Notes: generated by a model from the sequence alone, not told the origin. A DNA stretch of 36,338 bases from an uncultured Lentisphaeria bacterium (GCA_949282965.1 CASDQW010000095.1:1-36338), one strand, 5' to 3'. Counted from the stretch's first letter, positions 1-9,104 are shown. Numbers and translations: made by a program.

Positions 1-1
1 C

Positions 2-385
2 GCGGGGGGGCTCTGTATTTACAATGCGACGACCCTGGGAATTGTGTACGTGGCGCAGGCGATCGTGATCATGGCGTTCAACACGGTGATGGCGTCTTAC
101 GGGCAGCGACTGTTTCCGAAGGAGGTATTCGCCCAGTTCTATGCCGCGCTGATGATCATCCAGTCGCTGGCGACGGTGGTGATTGCGCCGGTGGTGGGGA
201 AATATCTGGATCTGACCGGCAGTCATTATGCGCACACGTTCGTCATCGGCGGCGGGCTGGCCTGCGGCGGGGTGGCGGCACTGTGTTATGTGTTGAAACA
301 GTATAAGCGATATGGCGGTGATGCCGATTACCGGCCGCCGCTCCCGGCGTCGTATTGCCGGAAGGAAGCAGCAGAGGAAAAGTAA
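2..385 (+). CDS. MFS-type transporter, C-terminal fragment (cut by window start)
   Basis: The frame is open to the left edge, so the gene begins outside the window; only the last ~127 residues are visible. They contain three hydrophobic segments: one around 'VYVAQAIVIMAFNTVMAS', one around 'LMIIQSLATVVIAPVVG', and one around 'FVIGGGLACGGVAALCYVL'. A short polar tail (KQYKRYGGD...) follows. The second segment ends in GKYLDLTGS, the kind of loop seen between the last helices of major facilitator superfamily carriers. The fragment is therefore most simply TM10-12 of an inner-membrane sugar or organic-anion transporter. The heparinase-type gene starts only 14 bases downstream on the same strand, which suggests one operon and a carbohydrate product as the substrate. 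The superfamily call rests on topology and context; substrate unknown. Confidence 0.6.
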   Translation, partial: AGGLCIYNATTLGIVYVAQAIVIMAFNTVMASYGQRLFPKEVFAQFYAALMIIQSLATVVIAPVVGKYLDLTGSHYAHTFVIGGGLACGGVAALCYVLKQYKRYGGDADYRPPLPASYCRKEAAEEK

Positions 386-399
386 AAGGGACGGATGTG

Positions 400-3300
400 A
401 TGTATGGCGGATTGATGCGGTATGGCGGGAGCGTGGCGTTGCTGGCGGCCCTGGCTCTGAACGCGGGCACATTGCATGCGGCGGAGCGGTTGCTGGAGTG
501 GCGGCCGGAACAGGCCGAATCGCGGATTCCGGGGAACCTGCGCCGGAACATCCGGCTGGAGACGACGGACAACGGGGCCGTCCTGGTCGTGACGGCGACG
601 AAGGAGGGGAAGTACTGCGCACTGACGCTGCCGGAGGAAATGACGGTGGCGGCCGGGCGTGCGGTGTGTTTCGAGTACCGGGTGGAGGCAAAGGAAGAGA
701 AAGACCGGCCCGCCTATGTCGGAATCTCCTTTGAGGGGGCGGCGAAGAAACATTTTTTCATGAAGAAGCCGGTGGCGGCGCAATGGACGCGAGTGGTGCT
801 GCCGCTGGAAAACCTGTCCAGCACCGATGGGGAAGTGTTTTCGCAGGGGGATGTGATCCGGAATTTCCGGATCTACGCGCGGAACGCGGAACCGGTTCCG
901 GCAGGGGCGGTGAAACTGTTCATTCGGAATCTTGCCTTTGTGTTTGATCCGGCACTGACGGCGGGACAGCCGGACCGGATTTCCTATTCCGCCTATCCGC
1001 TTTTTGACTGGAAGACGATGGCGGGCGCAGAGCAGTATCGCATGGAGTATTCCGATGCCCCGGATTTTCCGGCCGCCCGGACCCGAACCATGATCCGGCA
1101 GGTCAACTATGCGCTGCCCGATGAAGCGCTGACGCCGGGAATCTGGTATTACCGGGCAATCGCCCTGCCGCAGAACAAGGTCGTACGGCGCAGCAGCGTG
1201 AAAGTTCCGGAGCGGCGACACACCTACCGTGTCGAGGAGCCGGATTTCGCCGCGTTCGGCACCGTCCCGCACCCCCGGTTGAAACGGCTGGCGACCTTCA
1301 ATCTGGCTCATGACCCGACCATTCTGCCCGGAGCGCGCAAGGCGTTGAAACTCACGCTTCCGCCGGATGCCGAACCCTTCCGGGAAGGAGCGGACCCGGC
1401 GATTCCGACCCGGATCGACTGGCTGCGGGTTTACGGCGGACGGATCGGCGACGTCGGCAAGGCGATGACCCGGATCGGGCAGGCGGCGCTGGCCACCGGG
1501 GACGAAACACTGACCGCCAAGGCCCGCGAACTGGCGGTGGCGGTGGCGCGGGAATGGAATCCGGACAAGGCCAGCCACCGGCGTTATCAGGATCTGGCGG
1601 CCATCAATCTCCTGATGGGGCTGGGATTCTGCTACGATGCCGCGTATGAAACGATGAATGAGGCGGAACGGCGGGATGTCAATGCGGCGCTGATGGCGCG
1701 GGGCCGGCAGTTCTGGAAATTCATCAATCCTTTTTCCGGCAACGAGGCGCAGAATCATTCGTGGGACAACACCCAGGCGTTCGCCTTTGCCGCGGTGGCG
1801 GCGGACGGGGACCCGGAGGAACGGGCGGTCTGGTTTGATTATGCACTGAAGCTGTATGCCTACCGGTTCCTGCCGTCGCTCGGATTCGACGGCGAGAACA
1901 ATGAAGGACTGGCCTACTGGCGGTTCGGTTTCAACCTGATCATGCGTTATCTGGATTTGGTCCGGCAGACGTCGGGGATCAATCTGTATGCGCTGGATTA
2001 CGTGCGCAAGACCGCTGCGTTCGGTTTATATTCCGCGCCGCTGGCCGGGTACGAAATGTCGTTCGGGGACAACGGCACGCCGAATCATCACGGAATCTGG
2101 ACCTATTCCCGGAGTTTCTGTCGGAAACTGGCGATCGAAACCGGTTATCCGGAAATTCTCTGGTACGCGTCGGTGCCGTCCTATGGCGAACTGGAAGCGT
2201 CGGTGCCGCTGCGGATGCCGCAATCGGTTACCTATCCGCATATCGGGGTGAGTTTCTTCAATACTTTTCTGCCGGACGCCCGGGAGAACGTGGCGCTGGG
2301 ATTTCACAGCGGAAAATACTTTGCCGGACACCAGCATGCGGACCAGAACAGCTTTTCGATCAATGCCTACGGCGACAAGCTGGTGGTGGACGGCGGCTAT
2401 TACGACTGGTGGGGGAGCGAGCACTTCCATTCCTATTCCGTGACGACCCGGGCGCATAACACCCTGCTGGTGAACGGCAGTGGCCAGGCGGTACGGACGC
2501 CGGAGGCGGATGGCGCCACGACGGCGTTCGCGGATTTTCCGGCGTTCGGATACGTGGCCGGGGACGCGGGCAATCCGAAGATTTACGGTGGGAAGCTGAC
2601 CCGGTTCCAACGGGAAATCGTCTTCGTCAAACCGGACGCGGTCATCACGTTGGACCGGGTGGCGGCGCCGGAGCCGGGAGCCGTTTTCAGCTATCTGCTG
2701 CACGCACAGGGCAATGCGCCGACGGCGACGGTCGACGGCGGCTTTTCGATCCGTCGGCAGTTCGCCCGACTGGACGGCCGAATGCTGACTCCGGCGCGGG
2801 TTGCGGTGAAAACCGCCTACGAAACGCCCCCCAATGACATGTGGTCGTCGGACCTTTTGAATTTTCATGAAAAAGAGTGGATCATCCAGGCCGATTTCAG
2901 CGGCGGAGAGTTTCTGGCCGCCATGGAGATCTCCCGTGCCGGAGAGGAACCGGAACGACTGTTCGCCCGCCGGGAAAGTCCGACGGCGCTCGGTGTCGGT
3001 ACGGATGACATTCTGGTGGCATTCAACCGCGCCGCTTCCGGAAAGTTCGAACTGGACGCGCTGGCATCCGACGGCCGGGCGGCGGCGGTGCGGCTGGATG
3101 CGGCGGGGAACGTGATCGGCGCCATGATGGTGAACGGAACGTTTCTGGAGTACCGGGGAAAAACACTTTGCCGTCTGGAGAAGCCGGGCAACTGGAGTTT
3201 TCCGGAGGAGCGTCCGGTAACCGAGACGGTTCGGAACGATTTGCTGGCGCTCAACGGGAAACCGGTTCCGGCAAAACTGTACTCCGTAACCGGCGGCGAC

Positions 3301-3978
3301 GGGAAAGTCACGCATCTTGTTTCGGCGAAAACGGTTCTGCCGCATGATGGATTTCTCACCGTTGACGCGAATGGCGGAGTGTACATTCTGGGGTGTGAGA
3401 AACGCCGTTATGTCGGCCGCGCCCCCCGGACGAACTGGGTGGAGCAGGGGGACTATCTGCTTAGCTTCACCACCTCCGGCGACGGGAACCCCGCACCGGT
3501 GCAGCTGACCCTGACGCCGGGCGCGCCGCTTCGGGCGACAGTGCTGCCCGAAACGGTGGTGCAGTTGCCGGAAGACGCGGTGCGACTGGAGGCGGAAACG
3601 CCGACGGCTTATGAAGGCGAGGAACTGTACCTCATCGATCGGCCGTTTGCTTCCGGGGGGCAATTCGGATTTCGCTTCCATCAGTCGGATCAGCTGCTGC
3701 GCTGGCGCTTCAAGCTGGATCGTCCGGGGCGCTACCGGGTGCTGATCCGTTCCGCCGCCCAGGAGCTGGCGGTGCGCGAAATTGCCCGGAACGGTGGTCA
3801 AATCGTGGCGGTAGCGCTGGAAGCCACCGGCGGCGATGGTCGCAAAGAAGCGGACTGGCGCTGGATGGAACTGCCCGGCGGCATGGAGTTTCCCGCCGGA
3901 GAGCAGACGCTGGAAATGCGGTTCAATCGGGGAATATCGGCATTGGATGTCCTGGTGCTGGTTCCGGAAAAAGAGTAA
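400..3978 (+). CDS. Secreted heparinase II/III-family polysaccharide lyase, 1192 aa
   Basis: Start chosen at ATG 400 (AAGGGA about 8 bases upstream); an upstream TTG in frame has no ribosome site, and ATG 415 is an alternative. A signal peptide follows (SVALLAALALNAGTLHAA, cleavage after HAA). Residues ~30-190 form an N-terminal beta-rich module, ~200-265 an Fn3/DUF4962-like module, and ~270-600 the helical toroid of the lyase family. The beta-sandwich heparinase II/III module follows, with GHQHADQNSF (H644, H646), GGYYDWW and TTRAHNTLLVNG (H686). This is the typical His/Tyr-bearing region of the fold. The last ~150 residues look like an added carbohydrate-binding or beta-sandwich domain. The family cleaves uronic-acid polysaccharides by beta-elimination; which polymer is used here cannot be read from sequence. 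At ~1190 aa it is much longer than typical members (600-800). It lies between an MFS gene and a beta-propeller lipoprotein, consistent with a glycan-use cluster. Confidence 0.85.
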   Translation: MYGGLMRYGGSVALLAALALNAGTLHAAERLLEWRPEQAESRIPGNLRRNIRLETTDNGAVLVVTATKEGKYCALTLPEEMTVAAGRAVCFEYRVEAKEEKDRPAYVGISFEGAAKKHFFMKKPVAAQWTRVVLPLENLSSTDGEVFSQGDVIRNFRIYARNAEPVPAGAVKLFIRNLAFVFDPALTAGQPDRISYSAYPLFDWKTMAGAEQYRMEYSDAPDFPAARTRTMIRQVNYALPDEALTPGIWYYRAIALPQNKVVRRSSVKVPERRHTYRVEEPDFAAFGTVPHPRLKRLATFNLAHDPTILPGARKALKLTLPPDAEPFREGADPAIPTRIDWLRVYGGRIGDVGKAMTRIGQAALATGDETLTAKARELAVAVAREWNPDKASHRRYQDLAAINLLMGLGFCYDAAYETMNEAERRDVNAALMARGRQFWKFINPFSGNEAQNHSWDNTQAFAFAAVAADGDPEERAVWFDYALKLYAYRFLPSLGFDGENNEGLAYWRFGFNLIMRYLDLVRQTSGINLYALDYVRKTAAFGLYSAPLAGYEMSFGDNGTPNHHGIWTYSRSFCRKLAIETGYPEILWYASVPSYGELEASVPLRMPQSVTYPHIGVSFFNTFLPDARENVALGFHSGKYFAGHQHADQNSFSINAYGDKLVVDGGYYDWWGSEHFHSYSVTTRAHNTLLVNGSGQAVRTPEADGATTAFADFPAFGYVAGDAGNPKIYGGKLTRFQREIVFVKPDAVITLDRVAAPEPGAVFSYLLHAQGNAPTATVDGGFSIRRQFARLDGRMLTPARVAVKTAYETPPNDMWSSDLLNFHEKEWIIQADFSGGEFLAAMEISRAGEEPERLFARRESPTALGVGTDDILVAFNRAASGKFELDALASDGRAAAVRLDAAGNVIGAMMVNGTFLEYRGKTLCRLEKPGNWSFPEERPVTETVRNDLLALNGKPVPAKLYSVTGGDGKVTHLVSAKTVLPHDGFLTVDANGGVYILGCEKRRYVGRAPRTNWVEQGDYLLSFTTSGDGNPAPVQLTLTPGAPLRATVLPETVVQLPEDAVRLEAETPTAYEGEELYLIDRPFASGGQFGFRFHQSDQLLRWRFKLDRPGRYRVLIRSAAQELAVREIARNGGQIVAVALEATGGDGRKEADWRWMELPGGMEFPAGEQTLEMRFNRGISALDVLVLVPEKE

Positions 3979-3988
3979 GAGAGCTCGT

Positions 3989-5977
3989 ATGAAGTTGTTA
4001 CGGAAGCAGATCTTGACCGCGGTTCTGCTGAGCGGCTGCTGTCTGGCAGTGCCGGGCGCGGACGTCCGTTCGCTTGTTGCACAACCGCTGGCCCGGGTGA
4101 TCGGCGAGGACGGGAAGACCTATGAGATCGAGAGCCTCGGCAACCCGTTGACGCCGAAGGAATCGGAAGTTGAATTCGTCACCACGCTCCCGGATGGCGC
4201 GAAAGTGGTCTGGGGGGTGATTTCCTCCCCCGACCGGCACGGGGTGCAGGGCGTCAATCTGAAAACCGGAGAGGTGCATTGGATCGACACCACCGCGAAT
4301 TTCGGGCCGCACGCGCACCGGACGGAACTTGCGCCGCACGGGGACGATGTGATCTATGTGTTTGCCGGGGACCGCTTCAAAGTGTACAAATATACTCTTT
4401 CCACCCGGAAACAGGAGCTGCTGCATACCTTTCCCCGGGGTGTCGGACGTTCCTGGATTGCCGCGCGGGCAGTGGGGCCGGACGGGAAGATTTACGTCGG
4501 GACGTATCCGCGCACCATCGCCATCGGGGTGGATCCGGCGACGGACAAGGCGTTTTATCTGCCGCCGGTGACGACGGAGCGGGATCAGAAATACCTGAGC
4601 GCTCCCGCCGTCGATGACGACAATGTCCTGTATGCGCCGGTGGGGCGCCGGCGCCCGGAACTGTTCCGCTGCGATCTCAAGACCGGAGAAAAAAAGCAGT
4701 TGCTGACGCCGGAGCAGACGGCGGAATTGATGGCGGAGCATGTGTTCATGCCATCGGTGTTCCTCTACCGGGGGAAGGTCTACACCACGATTGGCGGAAA
4801 ACGTTACCTCTGCACACCGGAACGGCTGGTGGCGGCGGACACAGCCGCGATTCCGTGGCCGGACCATCCGGACCGGGTCAAGGCCAACGGACGTTTCCCG
4901 GACCGGATGATCAATGCGGAGGAGAAAGCCGTCGCCTTCGGGGATCACGCGGTGATCGTGGAGGATCGGCACGGGAAACGGCGCGCCATCGCCGCCGCGG
5001 TGGAGCCGGTGCCGCACGAGCTGTACCGTTTCGGTTCCCGGCGCGGAGACGTGCTGTTCGGCAGCGGGATTTTCCGTGCCCGGGCGTTCGGCTTGAATTT
5101 GAAGACGCTGGAAGCGGTGGATTACGGGCGCTGCGGCAGCGGCAGCACGCAGAGTTATGACCTGCTCGACACGCCGGAGGGCCTGCTGATCAGCAGCTAC
5201 ACCGGGGCGACGCTGGATTTGTTCGAGCCGGACCGGCCGAAAGGGAAGGGGAATCCGGTCATGCTGGCCCGGTTGGAAACCAGTCATCAGCAGGAACGCA
5301 TTCCCCGGCTGATCCGGGTGGGCGACCGGGTTTACGGCGGTTCCCAGCCGATCAAGGGACATCTCAACGGCGCCGTGGTCCGGGTGGATCTGCCGAGCCG
5401 CAAGGTGACGGCGTTTCGCGGGGTGATTCCCGATCAGAGCATACCTGATCTGATTCTCTGTCCGGACGGGAAAACGCTGTTCGGAAACGGCAGCATTCTC
5501 GGCGGCACCGGTTCCACGCCGAAGGCGAAAAGTCCGGTGATTTTTCTCTGGGACACGGAATCGGACCGGGTAATCTGGAGCGGCACGGTCTTCCCGGAGG
5601 CAATCTACTATACCGAGTCCGGCCTCACCGCCGACGGTCATGTCATCACCTTCGGACGCAACAGTGCCAATGCGAAGGAGCGGTGCTACTACTATCTGAT
5701 CTTCGACCCGGTTTCCCGGACAGTATTGCAGAAAGGCAGCATCCCCGCCGTTTTCAAGCGTTATCTGGTCAGCCATCCGGAGCCGATGGGGCCGCAGAAG
5801 CGCAATTATTTCGCCGCCGACGGCGTTCTCTACGCGTATGATCCGGCGCTGAAGAAGGTGGTGAAACTCTTTGCGCATCCCAGTCTGGATCTGACTCAGG
5901 ATCTATACGTGACGCCGGAGGGATACGCCTATTATCTGGCGAACAATACGGCCATTGCCCGGGTGAAGCTCTTTTGA
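3989..5977 (+). CDS. Beta-propeller-like lipoprotein, 662 aa
   Basis: Start at ATG 3989, 10 bases after the lyase stop. The open frame extends further upstream inside the lyase gene, but the signal sequence begins here. The N-terminus MKLLRKQILTAVLLSGC carries a lipobox (LSGC), so an acylated, outer- or inner-membrane-attached protein is likely; ordinary signal-peptidase cleavage near PGA is the alternative. The rest is a series of ~50-60 residue repeats with patterns such as 'AVGPDGKIYVGTYP', 'APAVDDDNVLYAPVG', 'ILCPDGKTLFGNGS' and 'YFAADGVLYAYDP', typical of seven- or eight-bladed beta-propellers (SMP-30/YVTN/PQQ-like). No catalytic signature was recognised. It probably binds or processes a sugar ligand together with the upstream lyase and transporter. 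The same operon is inferred from spacing. A strong bidirectional terminator follows. Specific function unknown. Confidence 0.75.
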   Translation: MKLLRKQILTAVLLSGCCLAVPGADVRSLVAQPLARVIGEDGKTYEIESLGNPLTPKESEVEFVTTLPDGAKVVWGVISSPDRHGVQGVNLKTGEVHWIDTTANFGPHAHRTELAPHGDDVIYVFAGDRFKVYKYTLSTRKQELLHTFPRGVGRSWIAARAVGPDGKIYVGTYPRTIAIGVDPATDKAFYLPPVTTERDQKYLSAPAVDDDNVLYAPVGRRRPELFRCDLKTGEKKQLLTPEQTAELMAEHVFMPSVFLYRGKVYTTIGGKRYLCTPERLVAADTAAIPWPDHPDRVKANGRFPDRMINAEEKAVAFGDHAVIVEDRHGKRRAIAAAVEPVPHELYRFGSRRGDVLFGSGIFRARAFGLNLKTLEAVDYGRCGSGSTQSYDLLDTPEGLLISSYTGATLDLFEPDRPKGKGNPVMLARLETSHQQERIPRLIRVGDRVYGGSQPIKGHLNGAVVRVDLPSRKVTAFRGVIPDQSIPDLILCPDGKTLFGNGSILGGTGSTPKAKSPVIFLWDTESDRVIWSGTVFPEAIYYTESGLTADGHVITFGRNSANAKERCYYYLIFDPVSRTVLQKGSIPAVFKRYLVSHPEPMGPQKRNYFAADGVLYAYDPALKKVVKLFAHPSLDLTQDLYVTPEGYAYYLANNTAIARVKLF

Positions 5978-5999
5978 CCCTGTCGGAAGGAGGCCGCCC

Positions 6000-6033
6000 G
6001 TTTTCACCCGCCGGAACGACGGCGGGTGAAAAC
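6000..6033. terminator. Bidirectional rho-independent terminator
   Basis: A perfect 14-bp inverted repeat (arms 6000-6013 and 6020-6033, loop GAACGA) lies between the convergent stops at 5977 (+) and 6045 (-). The outer stem pairs TTTT with AAAA, so each strand has a U-tract at the stem base, and the inner stem is GC-rich. It can terminate both the lyase/propeller operon and the leftward operon. Confidence 0.85.
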
Positions 6034-6044
6034 AGCGATGTCCA

Positions 6045-6902
6045 TCAGATGCGGGCGCGCAGGAAATCCAGCGCAGTGCGGATGTCCGCGGCCGGATCCT
6101 CGCCGCATTCCCGCTCGATGGTGAGAAAACCGTCGTAGCCGACCCGGCGCAAGGCCGCCAGATACGCGTCCCACGGCACCTGACCGGTGCCCAGCGCAAC
6201 CTCTTTAAATTCGCAAAGATCGCCTTCGAGGCGCCGTTCGCTGCCGTCGGGATTGACGAGTCCGAAGGTTTTGCAGTTGTTGCCGTCCCGCAGGTGGATA
6301 CCGTCTTTGGCATGGGTGTGGACGATGTATTTTCCCAGCAGTTCCACCGCCCGTACCGGGTCGTAGTTGATGCACATTTTCAAATTGGCCGGATCCAGGT
6401 TGACGCCGAGTCCGGGAGAATCCACCGTCCGGATGAATTGCAGGAGCGTTTCCGCGGTTTCCGGACCGGTTTCGATGGCCATGGTTACGCCGCGTTCGGC
6501 GGCGTAGTCGGCAATGCGCCGGACCGCTGCGACCATGTTCGGATAAACCGGGTCGTCCGGCGTATCCGGAATGACGCCGACGTGCGAGGTGATGACCCGG
6601 CTCTCCAGTTTCACGGCGAGATCGACGATGCGGCAGGTGAGCTCGGCCCGTTCCATGTTCTTGCCGGTAATCTGAAAGTCATGGCCGCCGACATCGGCAC
6701 AGACGGCCGAGAAAACCATTCCGGCACGGTGGCAGGTTTGTTTCAGCTCTTCCAGTTCTGCCGGGGTAAATTCCAGCAGGTTGACGCCGGTCGCGCGGCG
6801 GATGGCATAAATCTGCACACCGTCCGCGCCGAGTTCTCCAGCTTTTTCGATGGCGGATCGCAAGGGCAGCAGGAACGACTCCGGAATGATGCCGAGTTTC
6901 AT
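6045..6902 (-). CDS. Sugar phosphate isomerase/epimerase (xylose isomerase-like TIM barrel)
   Basis: 285 aa. Start at ATG 6902 is supported by AGGAG in the leader (6910-6914); the frame is open further upstream, but the homologous region begins at MKLGIIPESF. It has the xylose-isomerase-like/AP-endonuclease-2 TIM barrel fold, with expected metal-ligand strand ends: 'MAIETGPE', 'GVNLDPANLKM', 'IVHTHAKDGI' (HxH) and the terminal 'TIERECGED'. Such proteins isomerise or epimerise sugars or hydroxy-acids in the cytoplasm with a divalent metal; substrate cannot be predicted. It is the last gene of a leftward group, 23 bases after the C39-like peptidase gene. The link to that peptidase is not obvious and may be only positional. 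It ends at the shared terminator at 6000-6033. Confidence 0.88.
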   Translation of the reverse strand: MKLGIIPESFLLPLRSAIEKAGELGADGVQIYAIRRATGVNLLEFTPAELEELKQTCHRAGMVFSAVCADVGGHDFQITGKNMERAELTCRIVDLAVKLESRVITSHVGVIPDTPDDPVYPNMVAAVRRIADYAAERGVTMAIETGPETAETLLQFIRTVDSPGLGVNLDPANLKMCINYDPVRAVELLGKYIVHTHAKDGIHLRDGNNCKTFGLVNPDGSERRLEGDLCEFKEVALGTGQVPWDAYLAALRRVGYDGFLTIERECGEDPAADIRTALDFLRARI

Positions 6903-6925
6903 GGGAAAGCTCCTTTCTAAACAAT

Positions 6926-8197
6926 TCAGCGCGGTTCGATGATCATCAGCTTGAGGGTATTCACCCATGCGTCTTCGAATTTCATGGTTTTCTTCTCGTG
7001 TCCGGCCCCGAAAGAATCGGTGTAAATGATTTCGCCGGTTTTCGCATTGTAGCCGTTGATGATGCGCATGTGTCCGGGAATCACCAGCATCAGGGGAATG
7101 CCGCGATCGATATTGGATTTGATTTCCTCCAGGAAGTCCCGGTACTCGCGGCGATCGCGCATCCGGGCGGCCTTGACCACTTCCGGATCGCAGTCCTGCA
7201 GGACCCGGTCCAGGTGAATGGTGCGGCGGCGGCCACTGACTTCGATATAACGGTTTCCCTGGAGCCGTTCCTTTTTCAACGATCGCGCCGCATTGTTGTA
7301 GGCCGAGATGAAACGGAGCACGCCGTCATAACTTTCAAAATAGTCGCAGTCATACAGCATTTCGAATTTGACTTTCAACTTCGAGCGGGCGCGTTCCAGC
7401 GCCGGTTCGATGTCGCGGATGCTGGTCCCGGCGGCGGCGTCGGTGTCCGCAAGCTGGGCGATTTCGTGCTGGTCCACCTCGGAGCCGTAATAACGCATGA
7501 TTCGGGCCACGGTGGCGGCCACACAATACCCCTTGCGCCCCTGGTCGATCATCGGGACGTCCAGAAACCGGCTGCCGTCATTCCCGGTCTGCACCTGCGA
7601 CTTGCCGTCAAACTGTCCGGAATCGGCGCGCAGCGACTGTCTGACTGTTTCGAACGGCAGACTCGGGTGGCACAGTTTCACGGTCAGATATTCCGGAATT
7701 TTGTCGCTTTCGCTCCACTTGAGGTACCAGATTCCTTGAAGAGTCTGCCAGTAGCGCATGTAAATGGTTTCTCCGGCCAGTCGGCCGCGGTCACGGCCGG
7801 GCGCCTGTCCTTTCAAAGCGGAGGTGATGGCTTTCTCCACGTTGCCGCAGGCCTCTTCGAAGCGGTCTTCATCCCAGATACCGGCGTCGCCGCGGTTGTA
7901 GACTGAAATGTAAACTTCCCGCAATTGGCGATTCCGAAACTGAAAAATCACCTCCTGCACCGGGATTCCCGCAAAGGTAATGCCGTTTCCGGCGCGGTCG
8001 GCGGAATAACGCAGCGCATCTTTCCGGGCGGAGACCCAGCGGAGGGGGACTTGTAAATTTTTGGCCAAGGTTTCGGGGGTCATTCCCCAGCGTTTTTCCG
8101 GAGTTTCCAGCAGCAACGCATCCAGTTCCACGCCGGACGCGAGCGGAACAACCGCTGCCAGCAGAGCCGCGGCAAGAGCGATCAGACGTCTGTTCAT
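6926..8197 (-). CDS. Secreted C39-like (papain-fold) cysteine peptidase
   Basis: 423 aa with a clear signal peptide (MNRRLIALAAALLAAVVPLASG). Residues ~25-190 form an N-terminal domain of unknown family, with features such as WGMTPETLAKNL and YMRYWQTLQGIWYLKW. Residues ~210-423 are a C39-like peptidase domain. The nucleophile is C225 in QGRKGYCVAAT, followed by the helix VARIMRYYG; the His is H376 in PGHMRIINGYN; the Asp is D394 in YTDSFG. The order Cys-His-Asp and the loop around each fit the peptidase_C39_2 group. No ABC transporter is fused or adjacent, so this is a stand-alone exported or periplasmic enzyme rather than a bacteriocin-leader peptidase. Its start overlaps the TadA stop by 4 bases (ATGA at 8197-8194), implying translational coupling. 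Substrate unknown. Confidence 0.85.
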   Translation of the reverse strand: MNRRLIALAAALLAAVVPLASGVELDALLLETPEKRWGMTPETLAKNLQVPLRWVSARKDALRYSADRAGNGITFAGIPVQEVIFQFRNRQLREVYISVYNRGDAGIWDEDRFEEACGNVEKAITSALKGQAPGRDRGRLAGETIYMRYWQTLQGIWYLKWSESDKIPEYLTVKLCHPSLPFETVRQSLRADSGQFDGKSQVQTGNDGSRFLDVPMIDQGRKGYCVAATVARIMRYYGSEVDQHEIAQLADTDAAAGTSIRDIEPALERARSKLKVKFEMLYDCDYFESYDGVLRFISAYNNAARSLKKERLQGNRYIEVSGRRRTIHLDRVLQDCDPEVVKAARMRDRREYRDFLEEIKSNIDRGIPLMLVIPGHMRIINGYNAKTGEIIYTDSFGAGHEKKTMKFEDAWVNTLKLMIIEPR

Positions 8198-8724
8198 GAG
8201 TCTTTCTCCCTGGTTTCATCGATGGGTGGTGCGGGCAATGTTCGGGTTTTACTCCGGGCACGGACCTGACGAAAAAAATCCTGCAGTATGGTCCGCGCTT
8301 CACTTTCTCGAACCCCGCCGGCGGCCTCGACCTGCCAGAGCATGCCGGGAAAACCGGTGATGTTCAGAGCCGACCCGCACGCGCCGGAACGCGGATCCGG
8401 TACGCCGTACACCACCCGGCGCACCCGTGCATTGACCATCGCGCCCGCGCACATCGCACAGGGCTCCTTGGTGACAAACACATCTACATCTTCCATGCGC
8501 CAGTCACCACGTTCAGCGGCGCAGCGGCGCAGCAGCTCCATCTCTGCGTGGCAGGTGGCGTCCAGCGCCTCTTCGACCCGATTCCGGGCCCGGGCGATGA
8601 TTCTGCCCTCCCATACGGCGACGGCGCCGACGGGCACCTCTCCGGCTTCGGCGGCGGACCGGGCTTCTTTCAGCGCTTCATCCATGAAGGCGCAATCGGC
8701 CGCGGCGGTATCCGGCGGTGTCAT
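8194..8724 (-). CDS. tadA: tRNA-specific adenosine deaminase TadA
   Basis: 176 aa cytidine-deaminase-fold enzyme. The zinc ligands and proton shuttle are visible: H59 and E61 in CHAEM, C89 and C92 in TKEPCAMCAGAM. The TadA hallmark 'NARVRRVVYGVPDPRSGACGS' region and the N-terminal EVPVGAVAV strand are present. TadA converts A34 of tRNA-Arg(ACG) to inosine in the cytoplasm; family knowledge separates it from guanine or cytosine deaminases through the DP(K/R)xGACGS element. Length is near the usual 150-170 aa, with an extra basic tail (QVRARSKTRTLPAPP). Both ends overlap neighbours by 4 bases: the start with the lipoprotein stop (8721-8724) and the stop with the peptidase start. It is thus the middle of a coupled three-gene group. 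Confidence 0.92.
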   Translation of the reverse strand: MTPPDTAAADCAFMDEALKEARSAAEAGEVPVGAVAVWEGRIIARARNRVEEALDATCHAEMELLRRCAAERGDWRMEDVDVFVTKEPCAMCAGAMVNARVRRVVYGVPDPRSGACGSALNITGFPGMLWQVEAAGGVRESEARTILQDFFRQVRARSKTRTLPAPPIDETREKDS

Positions 8725-9104
8725 TTTTCGATGATTTCCACCTTGGTGATGGTATCGCCATACCGATAGAAGCAGAACCGGATCGAATGGTCGCGATACT
8801 GGTAGTAGAACATCAGCATCTGGTCGGCGGCATTCGGCACGTCCACTCTCGCGTCGACGGCGCTGAAAATCTCATCCAGCGTCTGGACGCTGCGGGTGAA
8901 GGAGAAGTCGACATTGTCCGCCAGAACTTTCGCCGCTTCGTATTTTTCCTTGGAATTCGGCGGCAGCGAGGAATGCAGTACGGCGATTTCGGGCCGATAG
9001 ATTTTCAGCACGTCAATGTCTTCCGAGGGAATCTTGGTGGTGGTGCAGCCTGCGATAAGCGACAACAGTGCGGCGGCGACGAGGAGGAGCAAGGATTGTT
9101 TCAT
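8721..9104 (-). CDS. Small lipoprotein of unknown function
   Basis: 127 aa. ATG 9104 is preceded by AGGAAA. The N-terminus MKQSLLLLVAAALLSLIAGC has a textbook lipobox (LIAGC), followed by TTTKIPSEDIDVLK. The mature part has alternating strands and helices; the region 'DNVDFSFTRSVQTLDEIFSAVDARVDVPNAADQ' is followed by aromatic strand pairs (MLMFYYQYRDHSIRFCFYRYG), giving a small alpha/beta lipid-anchored domain. No family recognised. It is the first gene of the leftward operon, and its stop overlaps the tadA start by 4 bases. The secreted C39-like peptidase two genes downstream may act in the same compartment; that is inference only. Confidence 0.7.
   Translation of the reverse strand: MKQSLLLLVAAALLSLIAGCTTTKIPSEDIDVLKIYRPEIAVLHSSLPPNSKEKYEAAKVLADNVDFSFTRSVQTLDEIFSAVDARVDVPNAADQMLMFYYQYRDHSIRFCFYRYGDTITKVEIIEK

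Noticed and set aside
2026..3801. A 591-codon minus-strand open frame opposite the lyase
   Set aside because: No domain or signal; the plus strand codes for a clear heparinase-type protein here.
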